NCBI RefSeq assembly: GCF_001021085.1
Contig: NZ_CP004021.1
Location: 246,501-310,500, forward strand
Direction: 5' to 3'
Source of the DNA: Candidatus Liberibacter africanus PTSAPSY
GTDB lineage: Bacteria > Pseudomonadota > Alphaproteobacteria > Rhizobiales > Rhizobiaceae
DNA: 64,000 nt
Shown: positions 45,517-54,980 of the stretch, one piece after another
How positions within the stretch are numbered: the first letter of the stretch is position 1
Layout: every line of letters begins with the position of its first letter
Notes under the pieces: model-generated
What the model was told of the DNA's origin: nothing
Databases searched by the model: none
Seen by the model: only the letters and a program-made list of their open reading frames with translations
Made by a program: the position numbers and the translations under genes

Positions 45517-46455
45517 TTACTTATTCATCAATCTTTCCAATGCATCCAAAGGATTTTGTCCATCAAACCTAGTAACCCCTACTAGCCAATTTTTAATGAG
45601 ATCCGGATTATCACGAATCATTTTTATTCCTACAGATTTAGGATCTTGCTTATTATTCAATATAAGTTTCATCATCTCATTTTCCAATGGGACAGAAAAT
45701 TTAATATTTTTTAGCAATCTAGCTATATTAGGACATTTATCAAGATAATCTGAACGCACTACAGTGTAAACAGATGCTTTACCAAATCCAGAGATATTTT
45801 CACCGCCAAGTAAATAATGAATATTAAGATCAAGATTAATAGGATGAGGCTCCCAACTTAAAAATACGGCAGGAATATTCTTTTTCTGATCACGCCGAAC
45901 TTGGGCAAAAGACGCTTGTTCAGAAGATTCTATTAAGTGAAAATCTTTAAGAGAAAGCTCATTATTCTCAATCATATCCAAAATACGCTTATTACCACTG
46001 TTGCCAGGTTCAATAGCGTAAATCTTGGCACCAAGCTCTTTTCGATATTTTGCTATATCCTGATATCTTTTGATACCGAGCGCAAACCCTGCATCATTGA
46101 CTGCGAGCATATATTTTGCTCCTTGAAGATTTTCAGATACTACTTTAATTGATCCTTCTTTGAGATATGGAGCGATCGCCATTTCATCTGATGGATACCA
46201 ATATCCCATAAAAACATCTATTTCTTTATTTTTCAATGATTTAAAAGTAATCGGCACTGCAAGCAATTTAATATTAGTTTTATATCCTAGTATCTCGTCT
46301 AAAACAATTGAAGTCATAGCTGTTGTCGCAGCAATATCAGTCCAACCTGTATCTGCAAAACGCACCGACGAACAAAATTCGGCATCCTTGGTATGAACGA
46401 CTGAACACGATATGGTTAAAAAAAAACAGATAGACACTAATACCTTATATATCAT
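45517..46455 (-). CDS. choX: Choline-binding periplasmic protein ChoX
   Basis: Captures choline (and acetylcholine or betaine more weakly) for ChoWV. A signal peptide of about 24 residues (KVLVSICFFLTISCSVV) is present. The aromatic cage known from Sinorhizobium meliloti ChoX (Trp43, Trp90, Tyr119, Trp205, plus Asp45 and Asn156) is matched here by Trp38, Trp86, Tyr115, Trp201, Asp40 and Asn152 at almost constant offset, which supports choline as ligand. The start is ATG 46455, with GGAAGGG seven nt upstream; an ATG at 46470 would put that site inside the gene. Length 312. First gene of the operon. Confidence 0.93.
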   Translation of the reverse strand: MIYKVLVSICFFLTISCSVVHTKDAEFCSSVRFADTGWTDIAATTAMTSIVLDEILGYKTNIKLLAVPITFKSLKNKEIDVFMGYWYPSDEMAIAPYLKEGSIKVVSENLQGAKYMLAVNDAGFALGIKRYQDIAKYRKELGAKIYAIEPGNSGNKRILDMIENNELSLKDFHLIESSEQASFAQVRRDQKKNIPAVFLSWEPHPINLDLNIHYLLGGENISGFGKASVYTVVRSDYLDKCPNIARLLKNIKFSVPLENEMMKLILNNKQDPKSVGIKMIRDNPDLIKNWLVGVTRFDGQNPLDALERLMNK

Positions 46456-46865
46456 CAAGTACCCTTCCATTAGATTACTTCATCAATGCTTACTGACAAT
46501 CAAAAATGCATATTCAAGAAGCCTACTATCAACAAATCAATAATTGTAATATCAAATACTATATCATACGGAATGCATTTTAATATACCATATTGATTTA
46601 TGTAGCTTATTAAAAAACGAACAAAACAGATAGTTATTGACATAAATTCAACATAATCCCCAAAATATGGCATACTCCTATTACTTTTATTAAATTTTAA
46701 TACATGCAATCGATCAACAAAAAATCCAGCTAAATATCTCACTAATTATATAATTAGTTAATGACTTTTAATCATCATTTGTGGTATGATGGGTGGGCGT
46801 TTTTATTTTCTATATTGCACGATTACAACTATCCGCAAATATATCTTAAAAGACAAAAATATTGA
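46456..46865. other. Divergent intergenic region choX / CDF gene
   Basis: About 410 nt holding the promoters of choXWV (minus) and the cation diffusion facilitator (plus). An 80-codon minus-strand frame (46500-46742) starting at GTG has no ribosome site and was not accepted. Confidence 0.6.
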
Positions 46866-47768
46866 ATGAAAGTAGATGATCAAAAAAATGTGATGCAAAT
46901 GGCGTTATGGGGAATGTTGATATCTATAACCATCACTGCCTTGAAAATTACCGCATGGTACATTACCGGATTTATCTCGCTGCTGTCTGATGGACTTGAA
47001 TCAATAGTTAATATTATAACAGCAATTATATCGTATTTCACACTAAAATATGCATATCGCCCAGCAGACAAAACTCATCCTTTTGGACATCAGAAAGCTG
47101 AATATATTGCAGCAATCGTAGAAGGCTTACTGATGGCTAATATCTCCCTCATAATACTTTACGAATCTTGGAATAATCTATCTCATTTTCCCTCCAATGA
47201 TGTTTCAATCATAGGACTCCTTATTAGCATGATTGCCAACATCATTGGCTTATTTTGGGGAAAGTGGCTAATATACTATGGAGAGAAAAACTTTTCTCCT
47301 ACATTCAAAGCAAACGGACAACATTTTGTCGCAGACGTTATTTTATCTATCGGTGTAGTATGTGGACTACTCCTAGTAATGATCACAGGATATACAAAAC
47401 TGGATTCCACAATAGCTATTTTAATAGCCTTAAGCATTTTATATCAAGGATGCAAGGTAATATCATCTTCTATAAAAAATCTCATGGATGCTGCAGTTAA
47501 ACCAGAATACTTCGAAAAAATAAAAGAAATTATTGCCCTCAATGCCTCAGGATCGATTGGAATACATGATTTAAAAATAAGACAAGCTGGTGCTACATTT
47601 TTTATAAATTTTCATCTAGTAGTTAATTCAAACATGACGGTTTTCAATGCACATAAAATCTGCAACAATATCGAAAAATCATTAGAAGAAAATATCAGTC
47701 AATCTGTTGTCACCATACATATTGAACCAGAAAGTGAAGCAACCCATGGAATTCAAATACAATTATAG
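46866..47768 (+). CDS. Cation diffusion facilitator (FieF/MamM-like)
   Basis: Proton-coupled exporter of divalent metals (Zn, Fe or Mn). The 300-residue protein has six helices; metal residues are seen as SLLSDGLES (helix 2, with Asp where FieF has DSxxD), HPFGHQKAEY between helices and HFVADVILS in helix 5 (His-xxx-Asp). A C-terminal cytoplasmic domain (about 205-295) with FHLVVNSNMTV and HIEPE closes the protein. The metal cannot be decided from sequence. The queF gene begins 14 nt after its stop. Confidence 0.92.
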   Translation: MKVDDQKNVMQMALWGMLISITITALKITAWYITGFISLLSDGLESIVNIITAIISYFTLKYAYRPADKTHPFGHQKAEYIAAIVEGLLMANISLIILYESWNNLSHFPSNDVSIIGLLISMIANIIGLFWGKWLIYYGEKNFSPTFKANGQHFVADVILSIGVVCGLLLVMITGYTKLDSTIAILIALSILYQGCKVISSSIKNLMDAAVKPEYFEKIKEIIALNASGSIGIHDLKIRQAGATFFINFHLVVNSNMTVFNAHKICNNIEKSLEENISQSVVTIHIEPESEATHGIQIQL

Positions 47769-47782
47769 GAAAATAAAAATCA

Positions 47783-48247
47783 ATGTCTGAAAAAACCATA
47801 GAGGGATTATCTATCCTTGGGGGAAAAGGAAAATTGTTCAATACTCCACAAGAAGCATTATTAGAAAAAATCCCATCCCAGAACCAACAATTAAACTATG
47901 TTGTAAGGTTTACAATACCAGAATTTACCTCACTATGCCCCGTCACTTCTCAACCAGATTTTGCACATATCATCATAGATTATATACCAAAAGATTGGCT
48001 GGTAGAATCAAAATCTCTCAAACTATTTATGGCATCTTTCCGTAATTATCACTCATTTCACGAGGATTGCACTCTTTATATTGCACAACGATTAATGTCC
48101 TCTCTAGAACCAAAATGGCTGCGCATTGGTGCTTATTGGTATCCCCGCGGTGGTATTCCTATTGATATATTCTGGCAAAATTGCGCTCCTCCAACAGGAA
48201 TATTCTTACCTAATCAAGATGTCCCACAATACCGTGGTCGAGGTTAA
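47783..48247 (+). CDS. queF: NADPH-dependent 7-cyano-7-deazaguanine reductase QueF
   Basis: Reduces preQ0 to preQ1 in the synthesis of the tRNA base queuosine. This is the short, YkvM-type form (154 residues). The active cysteine is in [17 protein letters not shown]; the QueF motif [21 protein letters not shown] with the conserved Glu-Ser-Lys follows, then [15 protein letters not shown] lies upstream of the ATG. It is likely cotranscribed with the upstream cation exporter. No other queuosine genes are in this window, so salvage from the host is possible. Confidence 0.96.
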   Translation: MSEKTIEGLSILGGKGKLFNTPQEALLEKIPSQNQQLNYVVRFTIPEFTSLCPVTSQPDFAHIIIDYIPKDWLVESKSLKLFMASFRNYHSFHEDCTLYIAQRLMSSLEPKWLRIGAYWYPRGGIPIDIFWQNCAPPTGIFLPNQDVPQYRGRG

Positions 48248-48311
48248 AGCAAAAAATACCCATTACAATAGTCTCATTTACTAATGGAGATTCAAAAAAG
48301 AAAACAACCTA

Positions 48312-48818
48312 TCATACAGCAGAATCACTGTTTCTTTTCTTAACTTCTTCTTTACGGGAGACTTTATCTAAAACAGCATTAATAAATTTTGGCTCATCCC
48401 CATAAAAAAAATCATATGCTATACAAACATATTCAGAAATAATAACTTCCACTGGAACAGAATGACATTCGATTAACTCAAATACACCAGCCCTAAGAAT
48501 AGAACATAAAATCAAATCTAATCTAGAAAAACTCCATTGCTCTGACAAACAAGATGAAATCAATGAATCAATCTGCTGTTTTTTACCAGTAACACCATAC
48601 ACAATGGTACGAAACCATTCTGAATCAACATACGCATAAACATTGTCTACATCTAACGTTGTATCTGCACAGAATTGATTTGTTTCATATTCTGAAACCA
48701 CTTCTATTGCACTACAAGCGACAATATCAAGTTGGTATAATGCCTGTACTGCTGAAAGCCTTGCTATCCCTCTCCGATGAGATAACTTAAATTCTATTTT
48801 ATCATCTTGTATAGTCAT
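48312..48818 (-). CDS. nusB: Transcription antitermination factor NusB
   Basis: Binds boxA RNA with S10 in rRNA antitermination complexes. The 168-residue protein begins with the RRGIARLSAVQALYQLDI pattern and contains LDLILCSILRAGVFEL and the FINAVLDKVSRK end. It starts 5 nt after the ribH stop and ends the glyA-rib cluster, as in other alphaproteobacteria. Confidence 0.95.
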   Translation of the reverse strand: MTIQDDKIEFKLSHRRGIARLSAVQALYQLDIVACSAIEVVSEYETNQFCADTTLDVDNVYAYVDSEWFRTIVYGVTGKKQQIDSLISSCLSEQWSFSRLDLILCSILRAGVFELIECHSVPVEVIISEYVCIAYDFFYGDEPKFINAVLDKVSRKEEVKKRNSDSAV

Positions 48819-48823
48819 AAAAC

Positions 48824-49273
48824 TTATTGAGACAATCTATTTTTCAATTCAATCATTGTAAGAACAGAACGTGCTGCACATCCACCTCTATCTAAAAGAT
48901 AAGGATCAACACGCTCAATGGCTTGTTGTTCATTATCTACTACAACAATTCCATTTCCTAAAGGAAAAGAATATTTTATCGAAAGGTCTACGAGCCCGTG
49001 TGTTACTGCACGTGCTATAATATCACAATGAGAAGTCTCTCCTCTCATCACAACACCAAGAACAATAATTCCATTATATTCTATATCACGCTTTTCAGCA
49101 TTCATTACCATGCTAATAGCAGCTGGTATTTCTAAAACACCCGGCGTTACTATATGATCCCATCCAACATCTCTATTTTCCAGCACATTGACACAACCTG
49201 TAAGAAGATTTGCAGAATGCTCTTCATAGAAACGAGCCTCTACAATCAAAACACGAGGGATCAAAACTTCCAT
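48824..49273 (-). CDS. ribH: 6,7-dimethyl-8-ribityllumazine synthase
   Basis: Condenses the ribityl-aminouracil with dihydroxybutanone phosphate to lumazine. Motifs: PGVLEIPAAISMVM, GIIVLGVVMRGETSHCDIIARAV and the GNGIVVVDNEQQAIER segment (usual GxxxTxxxxEQA, with Val-Asp in place of Leu-Thr). The length is 149 residues from ATG 49273, where GGAG is well spaced; a GTG one codon earlier is possible. Confidence 0.95.
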   Translation of the reverse strand: MEVLIPRVLIVEARFYEEHSANLLTGCVNVLENRDVGWDHIVTPGVLEIPAAISMVMNAEKRDIEYNGIIVLGVVMRGETSHCDIIARAVTHGLVDLSIKYSFPLGNGIVVVDNEQQAIERVDPYLLDRGGCAARSVLTMIELKNRLSQ

Positions 49274-49309
49274 CACTGATACTCCACTATACTCTTCATT
49301 TATAAAATT

Positions 49310-49939
49310 TTAAATATTACTATCATCTTTACAAATAATAGGCATACACAATTGAGAGAAATAACGCATCATATAATCTACTTCTATGTTGATCAAATCA
49401 CCTGTTTTATGCATCTTCCAAGTGGTTTTCTCGATAGTATGGCGAATCAATAATACATCAAAAAAAAGATCATCTACTAAATTCACCGTCAATGATACTC
49501 CATTAAGGCATACGGACCCCTTCACTACTATAAATTTCTTCAAATGACGGGGAAGACTTAAACGACAATACATGGAATCACCGATAAAATCTAGAAAAAG
49601 AATCTCTACTGTACCATCAATATGTCCTGATACAAGATGCCCATCCAACCGATCACTTAATTTCATAGAACGTTCTAAATTAATAAAAGTACCAATATCC
49701 CATGAAGATGTATTTGTCAGACGATTAGTCTCCGCCCAAATTTCCACTTCATACCAATTATCAACTGAATTATCTTCTGGTAGTCGTACAACTGTTAAAC
49801 AAATACCAGCATGCGCTATAGAACAACCGATCTTCATTTCAGAAGTATTGTAAGAGGTCATGATACACAATCGCATACCTTTAGCTATTGGTGTCATAGC
49901 TACAATTTTTCCTATATCCGTCACGATTCCCGTAAACAC
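49310..49939 (-). CDS. ribE: Riboflavin synthase, alpha chain
   Basis: Converts two lumazines to riboflavin and the pyrimidine precursor. Two lumazine-binding repeats: MFTGIVTDIGKI to about residue 97 and a second from HLVSGHIDGT, with CLNGVSLTVNLV. The GTG start at 49939 fits the family's invariant MFTGIV and lies within the last 19 nt of ribD, implying translational coupling. The 209 residues are normal. Confidence 0.95.
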   Translation of the reverse strand: MFTGIVTDIGKIVAMTPIAKGMRLCIMTSYNTSEMKIGCSIAHAGICLTVVRLPEDNSVDNWYEVEIWAETNRLTNTSSWDIGTFINLERSMKLSDRLDGHLVSGHIDGTVEILFLDFIGDSMYCRLSLPRHLKKFIVVKGSVCLNGVSLTVNLVDDLFFDVLLIRHTIEKTTWKMHKTGDLINIEVDYMMRYFSQLCMPIICKDDSNI

Positions 49940-51015
49940 AAATTTTTCCTTACATACTCACAACAAACGTCAGAACCAAAATAATCACGTCGAACACATA
50001 TAAAATTTTTTTCAAGATATTCTTCTTCTAAAGGAAAAGAAATACCACCCTTACCGATCACTTTCTTTGATCTATAAATAAAAATAGAATCTACCAATTG
50101 AGCATTGACGAAAGAACGAGACACCATCGCTCCTCCTTCTACTAATAAAGAAGTAATACCACGATCTACCAATATGGCTAATAATCTTTCCAAATGATGA
50201 CAGTCACAATAGATAATGTCTATATTCTTTTTTTTAAAAGAAAGAGCAAGCACAGGATCATGATTTTCCGTGACTATAATCACAGGGGCTAATGATCTAG
50301 TTTTTATAATTTGAGAATCAAGAGATAATTTGAAATGCGGATCTAAAATAACACGAACAGGAGAACGATCATTCAAGCCATTCAATCTACAAGTTAATTG
50401 CGGATTGTCAGAAAGTACTGTACCTATACCTACAAGAATAGCATCTGACTGCGCTCTCAATAAATGCACCTGATTTCTTGAAATAAATCCCGTAATAGGA
50501 ATAGATCCACATCCTATCATACCAATCATATTATCTTGAGATACAGCAATCTTGAGTGTTACATGAGGACGATTTTTCACTTGACGAGTTAAATAAGGAT
50601 CAAGAAGTATTTTTCCTTCTCTTTCCATTATTCTATCAACAATAATTCCATTTTGCAGTAGCCATTGTAACCCTTCCCCCGACACTCGCAAATCAGGATC
50701 ATCCACACATACAACAACACGTTTCACTCCAGATTCAACAATATATTTTGCACAAGGAGGAACTTGTCCATAATGAGAACAAGGTTCTAAAGTAACATAT
50801 GCTGTTGCACCTTGTGATTTTTCTTTTGCCTCTTCAAGAGCCAATGTTTCAGCGTGAGGACGCCCTCCACAAGCAGTTACCCCTCTTCCAACTATAATGT
50901 CATTCTTAACAATCAAACAAGCAACGGAAGGATTGGTCGCAGTCAAACCCGTATGCCAACGAGAAAATCTTAACGCAGCAGACATAAACCTTGCATCAAG
51001 AACAGATACGGACAC
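49921..51015 (-). CDS. ribD: Bifunctional riboflavin deaminase/reductase RibD
   Basis: Second and third steps of riboflavin synthesis. The deaminase domain holds the zinc site GGRPHAETLALEEA and ECSHYGQVPPC-type TLEPCSHYGQVPPCAKYI; the C-terminal reductase domain (about 145-355) has LKIAVSQDNMIG, VGIGTVLSDNPQLTCR and LLVEGGAMVSRSFV. The start is GTG at 51015 (AGGA upstream). No FMN riboswitch was recognised in the 132 nt before it. The gene that rhizobia place between glyA and ribD (nrdR) is absent. Confidence 0.95.
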   Translation of the reverse strand: MSVSVLDARFMSAALRFSRWHTGLTATNPSVACLIVKNDIIVGRGVTACGGRPHAETLALEEAKEKSQGATAYVTLEPCSHYGQVPPCAKYIVESGVKRVVVCVDDPDLRVSGEGLQWLLQNGIIVDRIMEREGKILLDPYLTRQVKNRPHVTLKIAVSQDNMIGMIGCGSIPITGFISRNQVHLLRAQSDAILVGIGTVLSDNPQLTCRLNGLNDRSPVRVILDPHFKLSLDSQIIKTRSLAPVIIVTENHDPVLALSFKKKNIDIIYCDCHHLERLLAILVDRGITSLLVEGGAMVSRSFVNAQLVDSIFIYRSKKVIGKGGISFPLEEEYLEKNFICVRRDYFGSDVCCEYVRKNLCLRES

Positions 51016-51147
51016 TAGATGCGATTCCTATAGAACAAGACAATAACAGAAAATATGAAAGAGTCCCCCTTGCAATCAGTAGTTTCAAATAATCTCTCCT
51101 CTAAAGATGATCACATCATAATGTAAACCATAAAGAACACGACTAAT

Positions 51148-52443
51148 TTATGCAGAAGAAGTGAAATCATAGATAGGGAAATGATTAATAAATTCTCGAA
51201 CTTTATGCAAAACCGTCAACTCTAATGAACTATTTTGTTCACCAGACAAAGATCCATCCAGAACTTCTGAAATCAATTCTGCAATATATTCAAAATCTTT
51301 TTCTTTTAATCCTCTGGTTGTTCCAGAAGGAGTACCTAGACGAATACCCGAAGTGACAAATGGACTTTCAGGATCAAACGGAATGCTATTTTTATTACAA
51401 GTAATAGAAACTCGACCAAGAATGTTTGCAGCATTATTACCTTTTATCCCCTTAGAACGCAAATCCACCAACATCAAGTGATTATCCGTACCACCAGAAA
51501 CGATATCAAATTCTAAAAATTGTAGCTTTTTAGAAAGAGCTTGCGCGTTAAGCACAATCTGTTTAGCATAATCTTTAAAATCAGAGCTTAGCGCTTCACC
51601 AAAAGCAACTGCTTTAGCTGCAATAGAATGCATAAAAGGCCCCCCTTGCATCCCTGGGAATATAGCCTTGTCAATTTTTTTAGCTAAATCTAACTCGTTG
51701 GTCATTATTAATCCACCACGCGGACCTCTTAAAGATTTATGAGTCGTAGTAGTTACTACATGACAATGAGGAATAGGAGAAGGATGCTGACCTCCTGCGA
51801 CAAGACCAGAAACATGTGATATATCTGCCATCAGATACGCACCAATAGAATCCGCAATTGAACGAAAACGTCCCCAATCCCACAAACGAGAATAAGCCGT
51901 ACCACCTGCTATAATCAACTTAGGTTTGTGTTCAAGAGCTAAACTCTCAATCTCATTCATATCAAGCAAACCATCTTCTTTTCTCACATTATAAGGAATA
52001 GCTTTAAACCACTTTCCAGACATGTTTACCGATGACCCATGAGTTAAATGTCCTCCCGAATCTAAACTCAAGCCCATAAAACTATCACCAGGATGCAACA
52101 ATGCCAAGAATACTGCTTGATTCATCTGAGATCCAGAGTGAGCTTGAACATTAACGAAATTAACACTAAATAACTTTTTTGCCCTCTCAATTGCAATGTT
52201 TTCAATATCATCGACATACTTACAACCACCGTAATAACGATTGTCAGGATATCCTTCCGCATATTTATTGGTAAGAAGAGACCCCTGTGCTTCTAAAACA
52301 GCACGCGAAACTATATTTTCAGATGCAATCAACTGTATCTCATCACTTTGCCGACAAGATTCTTTTTCAATTAAAGAAAAAATATCTGGATCAGATTCTA
52401 TCAAAGATTGATTTAAAAAATTATTCTTACTTATCATAACCAT
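51148..52443 (-). CDS. glyA: Serine hydroxymethyltransferase
   Basis: PLP enzyme interconverting serine and glycine while charging tetrahydrofolate with one-carbon units. Motifs: [35 protein letters not shown], the PLP Lys in [15 protein letters not shown], and [14 protein letters not shown]. Full length at 431 residues. GGGAG lies about 8 nt before ATG 52443. Heads the minus-strand glyA-ribD-ribE-ribH-nusB series. Confidence 0.97.
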   Translation of the reverse strand: MVMISKNNFLNQSLIESDPDIFSLIEKESCRQSDEIQLIASENIVSRAVLEAQGSLLTNKYAEGYPDNRYYGGCKYVDDIENIAIERAKKLFSVNFVNVQAHSGSQMNQAVFLALLHPGDSFMGLSLDSGGHLTHGSSVNMSGKWFKAIPYNVRKEDGLLDMNEIESLALEHKPKLIIAGGTAYSRLWDWGRFRSIADSIGAYLMADISHVSGLVAGGQHPSPIPHCHVVTTTTHKSLRGPRGGLIMTNELDLAKKIDKAIFPGMQGGPFMHSIAAKAVAFGEALSSDFKDYAKQIVLNAQALSKKLQFLEFDIVSGGTDNHLMLVDLRSKGIKGNNAANILGRVSITCNKNSIPFDPESPFVTSGIRLGTPSGTTRGLKEKDFEYIAELISEVLDGSLSGEQNSSLELTVLHKVREFINHFPIYDFTSSA

Positions 52444-52536
52444 TGATGTAACTCCCTATGAATCGAGCGCTCTCCTACCATAGAGCAAAAGAACAAAGAC
52501 CAGTTAAACATACACCCTACAACAAAAGATAAAAAT

Positions 52537-53832
52537 TTAGGCAGAATCTACAGAATGTTCTTCCGGAAGAGGGATCGACTCTATATGAATATTATCTAAT
52601 CCATAAATATCATCCCGAAACTGTATAATAGAATCCTTTGTCGACCATGCCGAGATGTAAATAAAATGAATAGGAATCTCTTTAGTGAGCTGAACTGGAG
52701 TAGTTTTACGCGTCTTTACAACTTCTTCTATATTATAGCGCGACCAATTAGAATTGTTTTTAAGAAGCCATATGTTTAAATCCATTATATTCCTTACACG
52801 TACACATCCAGAAGTTTCAAAGCGTAAAACATTATCGAATAAAGTCGGGTCAGGAGTATCATGCATGTAAGTGTTGTTTCTACTATAAAATTCAATTTTA
52901 GTTGAAGCCATTGCGTTAATCTTCCCAGGATCTTGCCGAAAAAGAAAATTAGGAGCATCGGCGCTATCCCAATCAACTTCATCTGCAAAAACCTCTTTAC
53001 CCCGATCATTAATCATATGGATGTTATTCTCCTTCAAGTATTGAGGATCTTGACGCTGAATAGCCATTATATCTTTTTGAATAATAGAACGGGGAATAAC
53101 CCAATAAGGATTAAAAACAATACGATTGATTCTAGAGTGTAAAATGGGAGTTTGACGATCTACCTTACCAACTATAACCACGCTGCGCAGTTCTACTCTA
53201 CCACTGTCTACAGCTTCTAGAGATGCAGAAGGAATATTCACCATTACATAACGGACGCCCATCTTTTTTCCGAGAAGATTATTAATGCGTAAAAGATTCA
53301 CACGTAACTGTCGAATTCTCATTTCTACTGAAACATTGAGAGCCTGGAGAGTGGAATCGTCCACGATTCCACTGGGCAGTAATCCATGCCGTATTTGAAA
53401 AAATTTAACCGCAGATTCAACATATGAATCGAAAACCGAAGAAAATCCCTTTGAAGAATCAAGATCTCCTGAAATAATGAGTCTTTCTCGTAATCTTTGC
53501 ACTAGAACGCTAGAAGATCCCAAATGTAAATGATGGGATTCTAATTGTGGCCATCCTCCTCTATCCTGTATACTTTGGTAAAATGCAATCGCTTTCTCCA
53601 TTTGAGCAACGGTCATCTTACTGACAAGTGCAGAATCTGAATTAACACTCATTTCTGAACGAGAAAGAACGTTATCGAAACGACCATCTATCGAAGTATG
53701 GTAAGATTCTTTAATCATTTCATCTAGTACATCAGCACGAGCGGGATATCTTATAACAAAAACAACCATAGGTAACATCAAATAAACAAAAAAACGATGC
53801 AAAATCTTATTTCTTTTCAAATATTCAATCAT
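52537..53832 (-). CDS. ldtP: L,D-transpeptidase (YcbB-like)
   Basis: Predicted periplasmic enzyme making 3-3 cross-links or attaching proteins to peptidoglycan. An N-terminal hydrophobic segment (about 12-27, then RYPARADV) serves as signal or anchor. A peptidoglycan-binding domain (about 103-167) precedes the YkuD catalytic domain, with His324 in YMHDTPD and the nucleophile Cys343 in TSGCVRVRN. The ribosome site AGGGA is five nt from the ATG. In Ca. L. asiaticus this gene has been reported as ldtP, activated by the MarR-type LdtR encoded immediately upstream and involved in osmotic tolerance; the 190-nt spacer would contain the LdtR-dependent promoter. Confidence 0.93.
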   Translation of the reverse strand: MIEYLKRNKILHRFFVYLMLPMVVFVIRYPARADVLDEMIKESYHTSIDGRFDNVLSRSEMSVNSDSALVSKMTVAQMEKAIAFYQSIQDRGGWPQLESHHLHLGSSSVLVQRLRERLIISGDLDSSKGFSSVFDSYVESAVKFFQIRHGLLPSGIVDDSTLQALNVSVEMRIRQLRVNLLRINNLLGKKMGVRYVMVNIPSASLEAVDSGRVELRSVVIVGKVDRQTPILHSRINRIVFNPYWVIPRSIIQKDIMAIQRQDPQYLKENNIHMINDRGKEVFADEVDWDSADAPNFLFRQDPGKINAMASTKIEFYSRNNTYMHDTPDPTLFDNVLRFETSGCVRVRNIMDLNIWLLKNNSNWSRYNIEEVVKTRKTTPVQLTKEIPIHFIYISAWSTKDSIIQFRDDIYGLDNIHIESIPLPEEHSVDSA

Positions 53833-54022
53833 ACTTATCCCTAATGTTTTTGATATCGAGAATACCGTATAAAAAGTATCATATATTTCTAAAAATCACA
53901 AAATAAAATTGCAAACACAATATCAAATATAAAATATCACAGGAAACTTTGAATATTAAAGTATTTTGAAATGAAATAGTAAATATTTAAATGGCTATCC
54001 GCATAACTTTCACGCTCATTAC

Positions 54023-54526
54023 TCAGAGACGATATGCAATTTGATCTCCCCAGAAACGATTTAAACGATGTAAGAGTCTATTCATTAAAATAAAATCATC
54101 CGCCGATAATCCTCCCACTTTATCAATCGACTCTACATGACGTTGATAAAGATTAGAAATGATATTTGCTATCTCTTTTCCAGAATCGGTCAAACTAATA
54201 CGAATAGATCTCTTGTCAATACGAGATCTTTGATGATTAATAAAACCGAGCTCTATTAATTTTTTCAAATTGTACGAAACATTAGAACCTAAATAATATC
54301 CTCGTGAACGTAATTCTCCAGCAGTTAATTCAAGGTCACCAATATTAAAAAGTAAGAGTGCTTGTACGGCATTTACATCGCTCCGCCCTCTTCTTTCAAA
54401 CTCATCTCTTGTCACATCTAAAAGACCTCTATGTGACCGTTCAACCAAACGTAAAAATTCTGTATATAAAATAGATAGATCATGTTCGACAACACAAGTT
54501 GTCCTTGATTGTATATTATTTTTCAT
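54023..54526 (-). CDS. ldtR: MarR-family transcriptional regulator LdtR
   Basis: Winged-helix dimer. The core has the helix-turn-helix region LELTAGELRSRGYYLGSNVSYNLKKLIELGFI (about residues 66-97 of the product) and the wing RIDKRSIRISLTDSGKEI. The start is ATG 54526 with AAGGGG upstream (167 residues); an earlier ATG at 54571 would add 15 hydrophobic/basic residues and place this site inside the gene. Known in Ca. L. asiaticus as the activator of ldtP, sensitive to small phenolic ligands; orientation and distance here agree. Close homologues in rhizobia also regulate cell-wall or stress genes. Confidence 0.92.
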   Translation of the reverse strand: MKNNIQSRTTCVVEHDLSILYTEFLRLVERSHRGLLDVTRDEFERRGRSDVNAVQALLLFNIGDLELTAGELRSRGYYLGSNVSYNLKKLIELGFINHQRSRIDKRSIRISLTDSGKEIANIISNLYQRHVESIDKVGGLSADDFILMNRLLHRLNRFWGDQIAYRL

Positions 54527-54980
54527 ATAAAGCCCCTTGGTTTTAAAAAAAAATATAATTCTTGTAACCATACAAGGGGAACATTAACACATACTATTCA
54601 AGTTCTAATTAAAACTCAGCCTTAATACCACGTTATCAATTATGCTATTTATATTATTAACATCAGCTATCAGCTTATTACGATCACGTATACTACAAAT
54701 CTCAAACATTAATAATACAAATAAAACAAAGAAAAATTAAGAGAATAATAGAACAAAATTGATCCCTAATAATTCTTATTTCTTATGAAGAAAAACTATC
54801 AAAATTCATTTATAAATGGGTAGTTCATAGCAAAAATAGCAGATATGATATTAAGGTAAAATTAAAAATTGAGATCCATCAACTAATGAGTAAATTCTCC
54901 AATTTATCGTTGTATTTTAACTTTTACCTTGATGTTTTATGTGATACTGCTTGTGAAAAATAATCTACGAGGATACGACT
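54527..54980. other. Divergent intergenic region ldtR / hemB
   Basis: About 450 nt of AT-rich DNA carrying the promoters of ldtR (minus) and hemB (plus). No other gene was seen. Confidence 0.6.

Noticed and set aside
46500..46742. 80-codon minus-strand frame between choX and the CDF gene
   Set aside because: GTG start without ribosome site; Phe/Ile-rich as expected from AT-rich DNA; sits in a promoter region.
51016..51147. Possible FMN riboswitch upstream of ribD
   Set aside because: The 132-nt leader lacks the conserved RFN-element blocks and is too short for the full structure plus expression platform.
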